From the NCBI GenBank assembly GCA_964633285.1, contig CAZWGA010000014.1, forward strand, positions 35,079 through 99,078: a stretch of DNA of 64,000 nt, written 5' to 3'. This DNA comes from 20CM-2-55-15 sp964633285 (GTDB taxonomy: Bacteria > Acidobacteriota > Terriglobia > 20CM-2-55-15). The translations under genes and the position numbers were made by a program. The notes under the pieces were generated by a model, which made no database searches, had not been told where the DNA came from, and saw nothing but the letters and a program-made list of their open reading frames with translations. Shown in pieces: positions 51,209 through 60,926 of the stretch (within the stretch, counting starts at the first letter, position 1; each line of letters opens with the position of its first letter).

Positions 51209-51889
51209 ATGATTTCGCTGAGCCACGTCTCGAAGGTCTTCGATGGAAAACGCAAAGCAACGGCGCTCGAAAACATCGATCTTGAAATCGGGAAAGGCCA
51301 GGTCGTCTCAATCGTCGGCCCGTCAGGATCTGGAAAATCGACTCTGCTGAATCTGATTGGCGGGCTCGACAAGCCCACCTCCGGCGAAATCGCAATCGAA
51401 AATGAAAAGCTCAGCCGGCTTTCCGACGACGATTTGACTCGCATTCGCCGCGATAAGATCGGTTTTGTTTTTCAGTTCTTCAACCTTCTTCCGACGTTGA
51501 ATTGCCTGGAGAATGTCGCTCTCCCCCTTCACCTTCGCAAGTGGCCTCGAAAGAAAATCGAAGAAAGGGCAACAGAGCTTCTGGAACTCGTGCAATTGAG
51601 TCATCGTCTGGAACACCTGCCGGACGAGCTTTCCGGTGGCGAGCGCCAGAGAGTCGCGATTGCGCGCGCTCTTTCCGTCTATCCGCCGATCCTTCTGGCC
51701 GACGAACCGACAGGCAACCTCGATACGCACACCGGCCAGGAAATCCTGAAACTCATCGATGACCTGCACGCGCGGCTTGGATCGACGGTGCTGATCGTGA
51801 CGCACGATCTTGAAGTCGCCGACCATTGTTCGAGGACCGTGGCATTGCGGGATGGACACATCGTGGAAGACAGAAAGAAGCAGGCATGA
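51209..51889 (+). CDS. ABC transporter ATP-binding protein, LolD/MacB-type
   Basis: A 226-residue ATPase of the type that drives FtsX-fold permeases. Motifs are Walker A GPSGSGKST (37-45), Q-loop FQFFNLLPTLNCLENV, signature LSGGERQRVAIARAL (141-155), Walker B LLADEPTGN (162-170) and the H-loop THD. The ATG at 51209 is preceded by GGAG. It overlaps the permease gene by 4 bases. Together with the permease and the LolA-like gene it makes a candidate lipoprotein or lipid extraction system. Confidence 0.93.
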   Translation: MISLSHVSKVFDGKRKATALENIDLEIGKGQVVSIVGPSGSGKSTLLNLIGGLDKPTSGEIAIENEKLSRLSDDDLTRIRRDKIGFVFQFFNLLPTLNCLENVALPLHLRKWPRKKIEERATELLELVQLSHRLEHLPDELSGGERQRVAIARALSVYPPILLADEPTGNLDTHTGQEILKLIDDLHARLGSTVLIVTHDLEVADHCSRTVALRDGHIVEDRKKQA

Positions 51890-54438
51890 TGCTGCTTCGC
51901 CTACTGAGCTGGCCTTATCTTCGGCGGCATCTCCTTCGCTGGATCCTGACGCTGGCCGGAATCATTCTTGGCGTAGGCGTTTTCGTCGCGATGCATACGG
52001 CGAATCGATCGATCTTTGCTGCCTTCGACAAAACGGTCGACCAGATCGCGGGCTCAACTCAACTGCAGGTTTCCTCGGGCGAGTTCGGGTTTGAAGAATC
52101 CGTGCTGGAGCGTGTGCAGGCAGTGCCTGAAGTGGGTGTTGCCGTTCCGGTAATCGAAGCGACAGTCGAAACCCGAATCCCCGGCCAGGGCAGCATTTTG
52201 ATTCTGGGCATCGACATGACGGGCGATCGCAGTCTTCGCGATTACGAACTCAAAGACGCGGACGACGCCATCATCGACGACCCCCTCGTCTTTCTGGCTC
52301 AGCCGGATTCGTTGATGATCACCAGGGAATTCGGGGAGCGGAATAAGTTTGGCGTCAACACGAAGATTCCACTGCTCACCATCGACGGTGAAAAACAATT
52401 TACCGTCCGGGGAATCATGAGCTCCGCGGGAATGACTCGCGCGTTCGGCGGGAATCTCGCCGTCATGGATATTTATGCGGCGCAGCAGGTGCTCGGCCGC
52501 GGCCGACATTTCGATCGAATCGACATTCGCGCCAAAGACGGCATTTCGATCGATCAATGCCAGGCCGCCGTGAACGCCGCGCTGGGACCGGGTTTTGACG
52601 TCGAACCGCCTTCCGCGCGCGGCCGGCACTTCGAGGCTTTGCTGCAGAGTTATTCGACGGCCATGACGATCTCGAGCCTCTTTGCATTGATCGTCGGAAT
52701 GTTCATCATCTACAACTCGTTCGCAATTGCAGTCACGCATCGCAGGTCCGAGATCGGAATCCTGCGGGCTTTGGGAGCCACTCGGAGCCAGGTTCAACGA
52801 TTGTTTCTTGCCGAAAGTATCGTTGCCGGATTGTTGGGCTCGATTCTCGGGGCTCTCCTCGGCATAGGTGCCGCTCTCGCAATCGCTCAATATATGAGCG
52901 TCATTCTCGAAACGGCTGCCGGCATCCCGCAACGCGTAACGGAGCTCCATGTTGATCCCGCGCTCGTTCTTGCCGGTATTGTCATCGGACTCGGGACAAG
53001 TATTTTTGCCGCCTGGATTCCAGCAAGGAATGCGGCTCAAGTCGATCCGGTAAAAGCGCTTCAGAAGGGTAAATACCAGGTCCTGTCCGCGGGAGAAAAT
53101 CGGAGACGGCGCCAGATGGCGCTTGCGGCTTTTCTCGCATCAACGGCTTGTCTTTTCTTTTCCTATTCCCGGTTCGCTTTCTACAGTGGATACGTTTTGA
53201 TGATTGGCGCCGGCCTCTTGCTTGCGCCCGCATTAACCCTTTTGCTCTCGAAAGGATTGCGCCCGATTCTGAAACGGTTGCTTCCAGCGGAAGGCACGCT
53301 CGCTGCCGACAGCCTTGTGCAGGCGCCCCGCCGGACCTCAGCGACAGTTTCAGCGTTGATGCTGTCACTCGCGATGGTTGTGGGTTTCGGCGGGTTTGCC
53401 CATTCTTTCTATACTTCAGTCGATGAATGGATGACGAATGCGCTGAATCCTGATTTTCTCATCGCACCAAGCGAGAACCTCGCCGAACGCGGTTTGACGT
53501 TTCCTGAAACGACTCTCGCCGTCCTTGAAAGTGTCGATGGCGTTGGTCAGGTGCAACTGGTTCGTGATGCACGCGTCACATATCACGGAATACCGACAAT
53601 GGTCATCGCGATCGAAACCGCAAAGATTGCAAAAACAGTCCAACGCATTCCCGTGGCTGGAGACCTGGTCGAAATGAATCGACTGACGGCCGAAGGCAAA
53701 GGCCTCTTCGTGTCGGAATCATTCTCAGTAAACCTGAACACACGGCTTGGCGACATCGTTGACCTTCCAACGCCCTCGGGTTTGCTGAAACTGCCCATCG
53801 TTGGGATTGTTCGCGATTACTCGGACATGCGCGGCTCACTTTTCCTCGACCGCGCTGTTTACAGGAAATGGTGGTCCGATGACACAGTGAACATCGCCCG
53901 CGTCTACATGAAAAAAGGACAGGATCCAAACGTCGTCCGCCAACGGCTCATTGATGCGCTCGCGGGCAAACACCGGCTTCTTGTTCTGACCAATCGAGAG
54001 GTTCGAGACTGGATCATGAAGATACTCGATCAATGGTTCGCGATGACTTACAACCAGATCATCGTGGCGATTCTCGTTGCAGTTCTCGGGATCGTGAATA
54101 CGCTGACGGTGTCGATCACAGATCGACGGCGGGAGCTTGGAGTGATGCAGGCCGTCGGTGGACTGCGCAATCAGATCCGCAGGACAATTTGGCTCGAAGC
54201 CCTGAGTATCGGCGTCATCGGACTCGTTCTCGGCACCGGCCTGGGCGCGATCAACCTTTATTACAGCCTGGGTATGGTGAAGCGCGACCTCGGCGGCATC
54301 GCACTGGATTATATTTTCCCGGTTTCGTTCGTCGGCTTCATGATCCCGACCATCCTCATCGCGGCATTCGTTGCGGCTATCGGTCCCGGTGAATCCGCTG
54401 TGCGCGGAAGCCTCGTGGAGGCGCTGGAATATGAGTAG
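51886..54438 (+). CDS. FtsX-type ABC permease (duplicated, single polypeptide)
   Basis: An 850-residue permease with two FtsX blocks and one large periplasmic domain after each first helix. It has the N-terminal LTLAGIILGVGVFVAMHTAN, a middle membrane part with RSEIGILRALGATRSQVQRLF, and a C-terminal part with VNTLTVSITDRRRELGVMQAVGG. In Lol systems the C and E proteins are two chains; here one chain has both halves. It transports no small molecule but moves a lipid or lipoprotein by mechanotransmission (family knowledge). The ATG at 51886 overlaps the ATPase stop by 4 bases and the gene overlaps the next by 8 bases. Confidence 0.9.
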   Translation: MMLLRLLSWPYLRRHLLRWILTLAGIILGVGVFVAMHTANRSIFAAFDKTVDQIAGSTQLQVSSGEFGFEESVLERVQAVPEVGVAVPVIEATVETRIPGQGSILILGIDMTGDRSLRDYELKDADDAIIDDPLVFLAQPDSLMITREFGERNKFGVNTKIPLLTIDGEKQFTVRGIMSSAGMTRAFGGNLAVMDIYAAQQVLGRGRHFDRIDIRAKDGISIDQCQAAVNAALGPGFDVEPPSARGRHFEALLQSYSTAMTISSLFALIVGMFIIYNSFAIAVTHRRSEIGILRALGATRSQVQRLFLAESIVAGLLGSILGALLGIGAALAIAQYMSVILETAAGIPQRVTELHVDPALVLAGIVIGLGTSIFAAWIPARNAAQVDPVKALQKGKYQVLSAGENRRRRQMALAAFLASTACLFFSYSRFAFYSGYVLMIGAGLLLAPALTLLLSKGLRPILKRLLPAEGTLAADSLVQAPRRTSATVSALMLSLAMVVGFGGFAHSFYTSVDEWMTNALNPDFLIAPSENLAERGLTFPETTLAVLESVDGVGQVQLVRDARVTYHGIPTMVIAIETAKIAKTVQRIPVAGDLVEMNRLTAEGKGLFVSESFSVNLNTRLGDIVDLPTPSGLLKLPIVGIVRDYSDMRGSLFLDRAVYRKWWSDDTVNIARVYMKKGQDPNVVRQRLIDALAGKHRLLVLTNREVRDWIMKILDQWFAMTYNQIIVAILVAVLGIVNTLTVSITDRRRELGVMQAVGGLRNQIRRTIWLEALSIGVIGLVLGTGLGAINLYYSLGMVKRDLGGIALDYIFPVSFVGFMIPTILIAAFVAAIGPGESAVRGSLVEALEYE

Positions 54439-55186
54439 CGCTCTTCGTATCCTCTGCGCCTTCGTGTTCCTTTCATTCCTGCAGCTTTCCCCACGCCAGA
54501 TCGTCGAAGAAGCGCAAAAGCGTACGGCATCTCAATCGCAGCGATACGAAGGAACGCTGCAGGTCATCGACGCGAAGACAAAGATTACGGAGAAACGCTG
54601 GCAATACGACCGGATCGGATCGCATGGCGCGAGTAAGGCCGTCCTTCGGTTTACTGCGCCTGCCGAAGTGAAGGGCGTCGCGCTCCTCGTTGTCAATCAT
54701 GCCGAGAGTTCTTCTGATCAATGGATGTGGACACCCGCGATCAACCGCGAACGGCGGATTGCGCTTCAGGACCGTTCGACTCGATTCTTCGGAACCGATT
54801 TCAGCTTCGAGGACCTCGAAGAGCGCGACACGAATCAATTCGATTACAAACTGCTGAGTGAAGAATCCGTTGATGGCGCGCCTTGCTGGAAACTTCAGTC
54901 GACTCCACGGCAATCCAAAGTTTCACAATACACACATTCGTATGTCTGGATTCGGAAAGACAATTACGCCATCGCGCAGATTGAGAACTACAACAAGGAT
55001 CAAATCGTGCGCCGCGCTCATTACACGGATATTCGGAACGATCAAAGCATTTGGACGGCCCACCAAATCGAGATGCACGACCTGAAGAGAAACAGCCGCA
55101 CGATTTTGAAAATCGAAAAGCTTCAATACAACCTGCCGATGAAGGATGAGGCGTTCACGCTTCAGGCACTCCGGCGGGAACAATGA
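54431..55186 (+). CDS. LolA-like outer-membrane lipoprotein-sorting protein
   Basis: The 251-residue exported protein (signal peptide about 1-19) has the half-barrel fold of the periplasmic carrier LolA/LolB-like family (PF17131 type): QIVEEAQKRTASQSQRYEG, MWTPAINRERRI, FFGTDFSFEDLEERD, WIRKDNYAIAQIENY. It presumably shuttles a hydrophobic cargo from the permease across the periplasm. It starts inside the permease gene (8-base overlap) and overlaps the barrel gene by 4 bases. Confidence 0.9.
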   Translation: MSSALRILCAFVFLSFLQLSPRQIVEEAQKRTASQSQRYEGTLQVIDAKTKITEKRWQYDRIGSHGASKAVLRFTAPAEVKGVALLVVNHAESSSDQWMWTPAINRERRIALQDRSTRFFGTDFSFEDLEERDTNQFDYKLLSEESVDGAPCWKLQSTPRQSKVSQYTHSYVWIRKDNYAIAQIENYNKDQIVRRAHYTDIRNDQSIWTAHQIEMHDLKRNSRTILKIEKLQYNLPMKDEAFTLQALRREQ

Positions 55187-56436
55187 AAAGAGGAAGAGGG
55201 CTTACTGCCGCTGCTCTTACCCTGTCATTCACCATCACCTGCTCCGCCCAAACCTACACGCAGCGCGGATTCCTGGAAACTCAGGGAACCTTCTACCCGG
55301 AAAAGGGAACGAATGACAGCGGTCACGCGGTTGGCGAAGCGCTTTTCCGATACGAAGGCTTTTATGCACCCGCAAAAACATTCGAGTTTGCGGGCGCATT
55401 CGATTGGCGTATCGACACGCACCGGCAGGATGAACGCGAGCTGAAAATCTCCTGGCAGGACCGGGAGACGCGCCGGCCTTCAGGCGCTGTCCGGCGATTG
55501 AGCGCGACTTATCATAACGGCCCGGTAACGGTCGAACTTGGAAAACAATTCATCCGGTGGGGAAAGACGGACATCGTGACTCCAACCGATCGATTTGCGC
55601 CGCGCGATTTTCTGAATGTCGTCGACACTGATTTCATCGGCGTCACGGCGGCCCGCGTCAATTACGAAAAAGGAACGAACACCATTGAAGCCGTTTGGTC
55701 GCCGCGCTTCACTCCCAGCCGCATTCCTCTGGCAAATCAGCGATGGGCGCCCGGAGGGCTCCCGGCTGGATTCCGATTGCGCGAAGCCGAGGTGGAATGG
55801 CCGGGAGGCCCGCAGACGGGAATCCGATGGAATCACGCCGGGCAGATCGAGTACGAACTTTCGTTCTATCAGGGCTTCAACCACCTTCCTTCATTTGAGC
55901 TGGTCAACATAACTCCGCTGCCGCCTCCGAATCAAAACGTCGGAACCATCGACGTGCGGCGGTTTTATCCAAAGATGTTCATGGCCGGCGGCGACATTGC
56001 CATACCCACTCGACTCTTTACGATCAAAGCCGAAACCGCGCATTTCCATTCGGCGGATGCGAGGATGGACGAATACACGCTTTACGTTGTTCAACTCGAA
56101 CGGCAGTCCGGCGAATGGTTTTTCGTTGGAGGATACGCGGGTGAAGCAGTCACAAGTCGCGGGCGGGCTGCCGCCTTTGCACCCGACCGCGGTCTGACAA
56201 AAACGTTGCTTGGCCGGGGTTCCTACACAATTGACGCCAGTCGCAGTGTTGCGTTTGAGGCCGCGGTGCGGCAAAACCTTGACGGCGCGTGGGCGAAAGG
56301 CGAATACTCACAGTCGTTCGGCCAGCATTGGCGCGCGACCCTCACCCTGACCTTAATTCGCGGCCATGTTGACGATTTCCTGGGGCAATATCACAAAAAC
56401 TCGCACGCATTATTTGCGATGAAATATAGCTTTTGA
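55183..56436 (+). CDS. Outer-membrane beta-barrel protein (DUF1302/porin-like)
   Basis: A 417-residue protein with a signal peptide (1-23) and alternating barrel strands ending in ALFAMKYSF, a BAM-type C-terminal Phe. The conserved block LGKQFIRWGKTDIVTPTDRF ... FLNVVDTD is shared with DUF1302-like outer-membrane proteins that often accompany LolA-like carriers and exporters. In this operon it may receive or insert the cargo at the outer membrane (inference). A TonB-dependent receptor gene follows after 12 bases. Confidence 0.88.
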   Translation: MKRGRGLTAAALTLSFTITCSAQTYTQRGFLETQGTFYPEKGTNDSGHAVGEALFRYEGFYAPAKTFEFAGAFDWRIDTHRQDERELKISWQDRETRRPSGAVRRLSATYHNGPVTVELGKQFIRWGKTDIVTPTDRFAPRDFLNVVDTDFIGVTAARVNYEKGTNTIEAVWSPRFTPSRIPLANQRWAPGGLPAGFRLREAEVEWPGGPQTGIRWNHAGQIEYELSFYQGFNHLPSFELVNITPLPPPNQNVGTIDVRRFYPKMFMAGGDIAIPTRLFTIKAETAHFHSADARMDEYTLYVVQLERQSGEWFFVGGYAGEAVTSRGRAAAFAPDRGLTKTLLGRGSYTIDASRSVAFEAAVRQNLDGAWAKGEYSQSFGQHWRATLTLTLIRGHVDDFLGQYHKNSHALFAMKYSF

Positions 56437-56448
56437 AGGGGGGACTGT

Positions 56449-59400
56449 ATGTCAAAGGTGTTTTCAAAATCGCGCATCATGTTGTTTGCATGCCTGCTGT
56501 TGGTTTCCGGACTTACACTGGCTCAAACTTCGACTTCGGAAATCTCGGGAACAGTCCGGGACGCAACCGGCGCCGTGATTCCGAATGCTTCGGTAACAGT
56601 GACGAACGAAGCCACCGGCATCACGTATAAGCAATCGACGACGAATGCGGGACTCTATAACTTTCCGGCATTGCCCGTTGGTTCCTACACCGTTGCTGTC
56701 GAGGCTCCGAATTTCAAAAGCGCGCGCCTGACAAAAAACACTTTGGCTGTGGGCACCCCGCTTACCGTGGATGCCACGCTCGAGGTCGGGCAACGCACGG
56801 AAGTCGTCAGCGTTGAAGCAAAGACCGAAGTGCTGCAGACAACCAACGCCAGCATCGGCAACGTGGTCAGTTCAAAGGCTGCAACGGAACTGCCTTTGAA
56901 TGGACGCAATCCGCTATCATTGATCACGCTTGAACCCGGTGTCATCCAGCGATCGCAAGGCGGCGCGGGATCAGGAATCCACGTGAACGGCTCGCGCGAT
57001 CGCGCGTACAACGTCACGATTGACGGCATCGAAGCCAACGAGTCGAGCGTTCCGAACCCGATGTCGAACTTGTATCGCCTGACTCCCGATAACATTCAGG
57101 AATATAAAATCACGACAAGCAATCAAACGCCGGAAGAAGGCCGTAACAGCGGCGCTTCGATTTCAGTGGCGACACGATCGGGATCGAATGCATTTCATGG
57201 AACGACTTTCTGGTTCCTGCGAAACACCGCCCTGAATTCGAATGAGTTTTACGCCAACGCCCAGGGAACACAGAAGCCCGACATCAAGATGAATCAGTTT
57301 GGAGCCGAGGTGGGAGGCCCGATTCAGAAAAACAAAACATTCTTCTTCTTCAGTTATGCGGATCAGAAGATCAATACGACTCAGCCCATCGACCAGACGT
57401 TCGGCGCGCCGCGCCTGTATACGCCTTCGGCGATGGCCGGCATTTATCGATACTTCGTTGCGGATCCCCGGAATCCGTTTGTGTTGAACGGCGCGACGAT
57501 CACGCGCAACTCGACGGCATTGGTCGACCCGGCCACAGGGGAACTTCGCGCCGGCGTGCGGAACTGCACTTCAGCCGCGGACCTCAATTGCGTTGCAAGT
57601 TATAACTTCGCGGCCAACGATCCGGCGCGCATTGGCGTAGACCCGGCAATCGCCAAGCTTTTCGCCGGTTACCCGAAGCCAAACAATTATCTGGTGGGCG
57701 ATGGATTGAACATCGCGTCGTATGCCTGGAATCCGCCGACGAATTTCCGCGGACCTAATTTCATGGCACGCGGCGACCATCAGATCAATGCCAACAATTC
57801 GATTTTCTTCCGCGCTCTGTGGGGCGATTACAACACGCTGAAGGGCGATCCATTGAATTCACGGCCCCAGGTGTTCCCGGGCTTCCCGCCGTTGGGCGAG
57901 GTTTATCGAACGACCCGCAATTTTGCTTTCGGCTTTCGCAGCGTCGTGAGTCCCAGCATCATTAATGAATTCACAGTGGGAGTGTCGAGATTCATTTTCC
58001 TTTTCACGCAGGGCGAGACGAATCCTGCGTTCCCCAACACTCCGCCTTACGTCTTCAACAACACGATCTCGCTGCCGTACATCAACACGCCACGCACATA
58101 TCGGGCGGTGACGACTCCGCAGTTCATCGACAACGTGACGCTGATCAAAGGGGCGCATGCGATCCGTGCGGGGGCCAATATCCGTTTGTATCAACACAAC
58201 GATCAGCGTGGACAACCCGGCGGTATCAACGTAACACCAAGCCTTAACTTCAGCGCAACCACGCGGCCGCCCGTCGGATTCACAACTCCTGCCGTCGCAA
58301 GCTCGACGGTCGCCGGCATCAATTCTTCCGACAATACCGCCTTGCTTGGAACGATTAACGATGTTCTCGGCATTCCGGCTACGTTGTCTCAGAACTTCCT
58401 CGGCGACATCAGCCACAATGCGTTTCTGCCTTTTCTGGTGAACAACAAAGTCACGTTGTGGAATGAAGGTCATCGTCTGAAGCAATACGATTTCTTCCTG
58501 CAGGATGAATGGAAGGTTAAGAACAATCTCACCCTCACCTACGGCGCGCGCTGGGAAGTCAACATGGCTCCCACCGAATCCGGCGGACGTGTGTATGTTG
58601 CCGATGGTCCCATTCTTGGAAACACGAGCCTCCTGAGTTTTCACAAAACCGACCGGTGGTTCCAGAACAACAATCTCGGCGCAGTCGCGCCGCGCGTGGG
58701 AATCGCGTGGAGTCCGGGCGGCAGTAACAAGACCGTCATTCGGACCGGCTGGGGAATTGCTTTCGATCCGATTTCCTCATTCCAGGTGACGGCCGCAGCC
58801 GGCAAAGTTCCGGGCCTCGTCTTCAATTGTTCGGCAACCGTCGGTGTTGCATCGACTCCCGGCTGCGCTTCGGTGCCCGACGTTCGAATCAATCAGGGAT
58901 TCCCGAATGCGCTGACCGCGCCAACGACGCAGCCGGTGGCGCAGCTCACGCCTCCCGTCCAACTGCGATCGAATTCACCGAGCCTGACGGCTTTCGATCC
59001 CAATCTTCAGTTGCAAACCGTGCATCAGTGGGACCTGACGATTCAGCGCGAACTGCCTGGAGGATTGGTAGCGGAGCTGGGATACATCGGCAAGCGTGGG
59101 TTGCATTTGCTGCGCGCATATGATGCAAATCAGATCAACGCGGATTCGATTTTGCCGTCATTCCGAATCATGCAATCCAACGTTCTGAACGGATGCAACG
59201 CGGACGGCACCGGAACCTGCTCGGGCGGACAACCTGTGCCGATCGTGCAGTCCGGAGCAGTTACGGCTGCATTCGTGAACAGTGCGACAACGCGTACCGA
59301 CCTCACTCAAAACGCGGCCGGCAATGTTGCAGGACGCATCGAAAATACTTTCCTTTCGTTGAAGCTCCGGCCGAACCAGCAGTTCACAACGATGACCTAC

Positions 59401-60270
59401 ATTGACGCCGGCGGCGACTCCTACTACCACGCCCTTCAACTCACTGTTCGAAAGCGTTTTGAATCGGGTTTGCTTTTTGGTGGTGCGTATACATGGTCGA
59501 AGTCGATTGACGATCAATCGGTAGATCCGGTTGGAGCGTCGTCGGGCGGAGGGCTCAGCACAACCAACTCCCGCACTCCCGCGGACACGCGGAACTGGCG
59601 GCTTGAACGCGGTCTGTCTGATTTTGACCGGCGTCACGTTTTCACCGCGCAAAGTGTTTACGAACTTCCATTCGGAAAAGGCAAACCGATTGGCGGCAAC
59701 GTTAATCGCATCTTCAATCAGTTGATCGGTGGCTGGAACATCAACGGCCTGTTCGGGACTATGACGGGAGAACCATTCAGCGTTCGGAGCGGCGTTTTTA
59801 CAAGCAATGCATCGCATCAATCACGCGCCGACTTGATCGGCCCGATGCCATCCACTGAACTTAAACCTTGTCCGGGAGGTACGGCGGGACCGTGCGTTCT
59901 TTCGCCGTCGCTGGTCACCGATCTCACAAATCGCAACACACCCGGCTTCAAATTCCCGTTGCCGGGCACAGACGGAATCGGACGAAATGTTTTCACGGGT
60001 CCCGGATATTGGAACGTCGATCTCGGCGTTACGAAATACTTCCAGATTAGTGAACAACTGAAAATGCAATTTCGCGCCGAAGGCTTCAACGCGTTCAACC
60101 ACCCGAATTTCGATCATCCCGTGTCGGCCAGCGTTGGATCTCCGGCGATCAACAGCACAGTATTCGGCCAGTCCTGTTGTGCGACTGTTGCTCCGCCGAG
60201 CACCCAGACGGTAATTCAGACCGGCGAATCGGCGCGCATCATTCAATTCGCGCTGAAACTGTTGTTCTGA
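56449..60270 (+). CDS. TonB-dependent receptor, Oar-like, with carboxypeptidase-regulatory domain (receptor 2)
   Basis: A 1273-residue outer-membrane protein with signal peptide (1-25), an N-terminal carboxypeptidase-regulatory-like domain (about 29-108, SEISGTVRDATGAVIPNASV), plug with RAYNVTIDGIEANES and a full barrel ending FALKLLF. It resembles receptor 1 in order of domains but only moderately in sequence. A GGGGGGA ribosome-binding site precedes the ATG. It stands 12 bases behind the barrel gene, so it may be part of the same transcript, and it ends with the perfect stem-loop at 60278. Confidence 0.93.
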   Translation: MSKVFSKSRIMLFACLLLVSGLTLAQTSTSEISGTVRDATGAVIPNASVTVTNEATGITYKQSTTNAGLYNFPALPVGSYTVAVEAPNFKSARLTKNTLAVGTPLTVDATLEVGQRTEVVSVEAKTEVLQTTNASIGNVVSSKAATELPLNGRNPLSLITLEPGVIQRSQGGAGSGIHVNGSRDRAYNVTIDGIEANESSVPNPMSNLYRLTPDNIQEYKITTSNQTPEEGRNSGASISVATRSGSNAFHGTTFWFLRNTALNSNEFYANAQGTQKPDIKMNQFGAEVGGPIQKNKTFFFFSYADQKINTTQPIDQTFGAPRLYTPSAMAGIYRYFVADPRNPFVLNGATITRNSTALVDPATGELRAGVRNCTSAADLNCVASYNFAANDPARIGVDPAIAKLFAGYPKPNNYLVGDGLNIASYAWNPPTNFRGPNFMARGDHQINANNSIFFRALWGDYNTLKGDPLNSRPQVFPGFPPLGEVYRTTRNFAFGFRSVVSPSIINEFTVGVSRFIFLFTQGETNPAFPNTPPYVFNNTISLPYINTPRTYRAVTTPQFIDNVTLIKGAHAIRAGANIRLYQHNDQRGQPGGINVTPSLNFSATTRPPVGFTTPAVASSTVAGINSSDNTALLGTINDVLGIPATLSQNFLGDISHNAFLPFLVNNKVTLWNEGHRLKQYDFFLQDEWKVKNNLTLTYGARWEVNMAPTESGGRVYVADGPILGNTSLLSFHKTDRWFQNNNLGAVAPRVGIAWSPGGSNKTVIRTGWGIAFDPISSFQVTAAAGKVPGLVFNCSATVGVASTPGCASVPDVRINQGFPNALTAPTTQPVAQLTPPVQLRSNSPSLTAFDPNLQLQTVHQWDLTIQRELPGGLVAELGYIGKRGLHLLRAYDANQINADSILPSFRIMQSNVLNGCNADGTGTCSGGQPVPIVQSGAVTAAFVNSATTRTDLTQNAAGNVAGRIENTFLSLKLRPNQQFTTMTYIDAGGDSYYHALQLTVRKRFESGLLFGGAYTWSKSIDDQSVDPVGASSGGGLSTTNSRTPADTRNWRLERGLSDFDRRHVFTAQSVYELPFGKGKPIGGNVNRIFNQLIGGWNINGLFGTMTGEPFSVRSGVFTSNASHQSRADLIGPMPSTELKPCPGGTAGPCVLSPSLVTDLTNRNTPGFKFPLPGTDGIGRNVFTGPGYWNVDLGVTKYFQISEQLKMQFRAEGFNAFNHPNFDHPVSASVGSPAINSTVFGQSCCATVAPPSTQTVIQTGESARIIQFALKLLF

Positions 60271-60277
60271 AGTGCGA

Positions 60278-60341
60278 GGAATTTCAGGGACAGACACCAA
60301 ATTCTGAAGTACAAGAATTTGGTGTCTGTCCCTGAAATTCC
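60278..60341. repeat. Perfect 27-bp inverted repeat after Oar receptor 2
   Basis: Arms 60278-60304 and 60315-60341 pair perfectly around the 10-base loop TGAAGTACAA. The core is CAGGGACAGACACC, related to the GCACCC form but carrying the ACACC end of the 33708-33759 element. It starts 8 bases after the receptor stop and ends 20 bases before the DciA-like gene. There is no T-run. Confidence 0.95.
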
Positions 60342-60361
60342 CTTCGTGCTACAACGTATCG

Positions 60362-60655
60362 ATGGCTATGGATCCGCATGTCCGGCACTTGATCGCATCA
60401 TTTAGAAAGTCACCGGAATGGGATCCTCAGCTTGACCTTCAGCTTCTCCAAACGCTGTGGCCTTCTCTGGCCGGCAAGGAACTGGCCGATGCGGCGACGA
60501 TCGTGGCGGTGCAGGGATCTCGGCTTGTGGTGAATGTGCCGGATAAAGTCTGGCGGAAACAACTGATCAAGATTCGTCCCGAACTTCTGGCCAGGGTCAA
60601 CGAGCCGTGGGCTACGCCCTGGATCACGGAGATCGTGTTTACATATGAGAATTAG
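60362..60655 (+). CDS. DUF721/DciA-like protein
   Basis: A 97-residue protein of the DUF721 family, which includes DciA, the predicted ancestral loader of the replicative helicase DnaB. The KH-like core with LWPSLAGKELADAATIVAV and LVVNVPDKVWRKQLIKIRPELL is typical. It overlaps the gatC start by 11 bases. A role in replication is family knowledge; nothing in the context adds to it. Confidence 0.85.
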   Translation: MAMDPHVRHLIASFRKSPEWDPQLDLQLLQTLWPSLAGKELADAATIVAVQGSRLVVNVPDKVWRKQLIKIRPELLARVNEPWATPWITEIVFTYEN

Positions 60656-60926
60656 CGAAGCGGACGTCGAATACGTGGCAAAACTCGCGATGCTTGAAGT
60701 CGCGGAGAACGAAAAAAAGGAACTCGCGGAACAGCTCAGCCGGATTGTCGATTATGTCGAAAAACTCAACGAACTGGATCTCGAGGGCATCGAACCGACA
60801 GCGCAGGTCGTCACCAGCGTTAAACATGCCGTACGCGACGATCGTGTGGTCCCCCGCACCGGAACCGGCGATGCCGGTAAGACCATCAAACTCTTCAAGG
60901 TGCCGAAAGTTATTACGGAACGATGA
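60645..60926 (+). CDS. gatC: Asp-tRNA(Asn)/Glu-tRNA(Gln) amidotransferase subunit C
   Basis: A 93-residue GatC, which ties GatA to GatB in the amidotransferase that makes Gln-tRNA(Gln) or Asn-tRNA(Asn). The N-terminal VEYVAKLAMLEVAENE and the LNELDLEGIEPTAQV segment are family-specific. It overlaps gatA by 4 bases. gatB is not in the window. Confidence 0.94.
   Translation: MRISEADVEYVAKLAMLEVAENEKKELAEQLSRIVDYVEKLNELDLEGIEPTAQVVTSVKHAVRDDRVVPRTGTGDAGKTIKLFKVPKVITER

Noticed and set aside
52054..53040. Minus-strand open frame opposite the FtsX permease
   Set aside because: Shadow frame; the permease is clear on the other strand.
21523..60270. Treating the two Oar-like receptors as a recent duplication
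   Set aside because: They share domain order, but the sequences differ along most of the barrel, so they are old paralogues at best.
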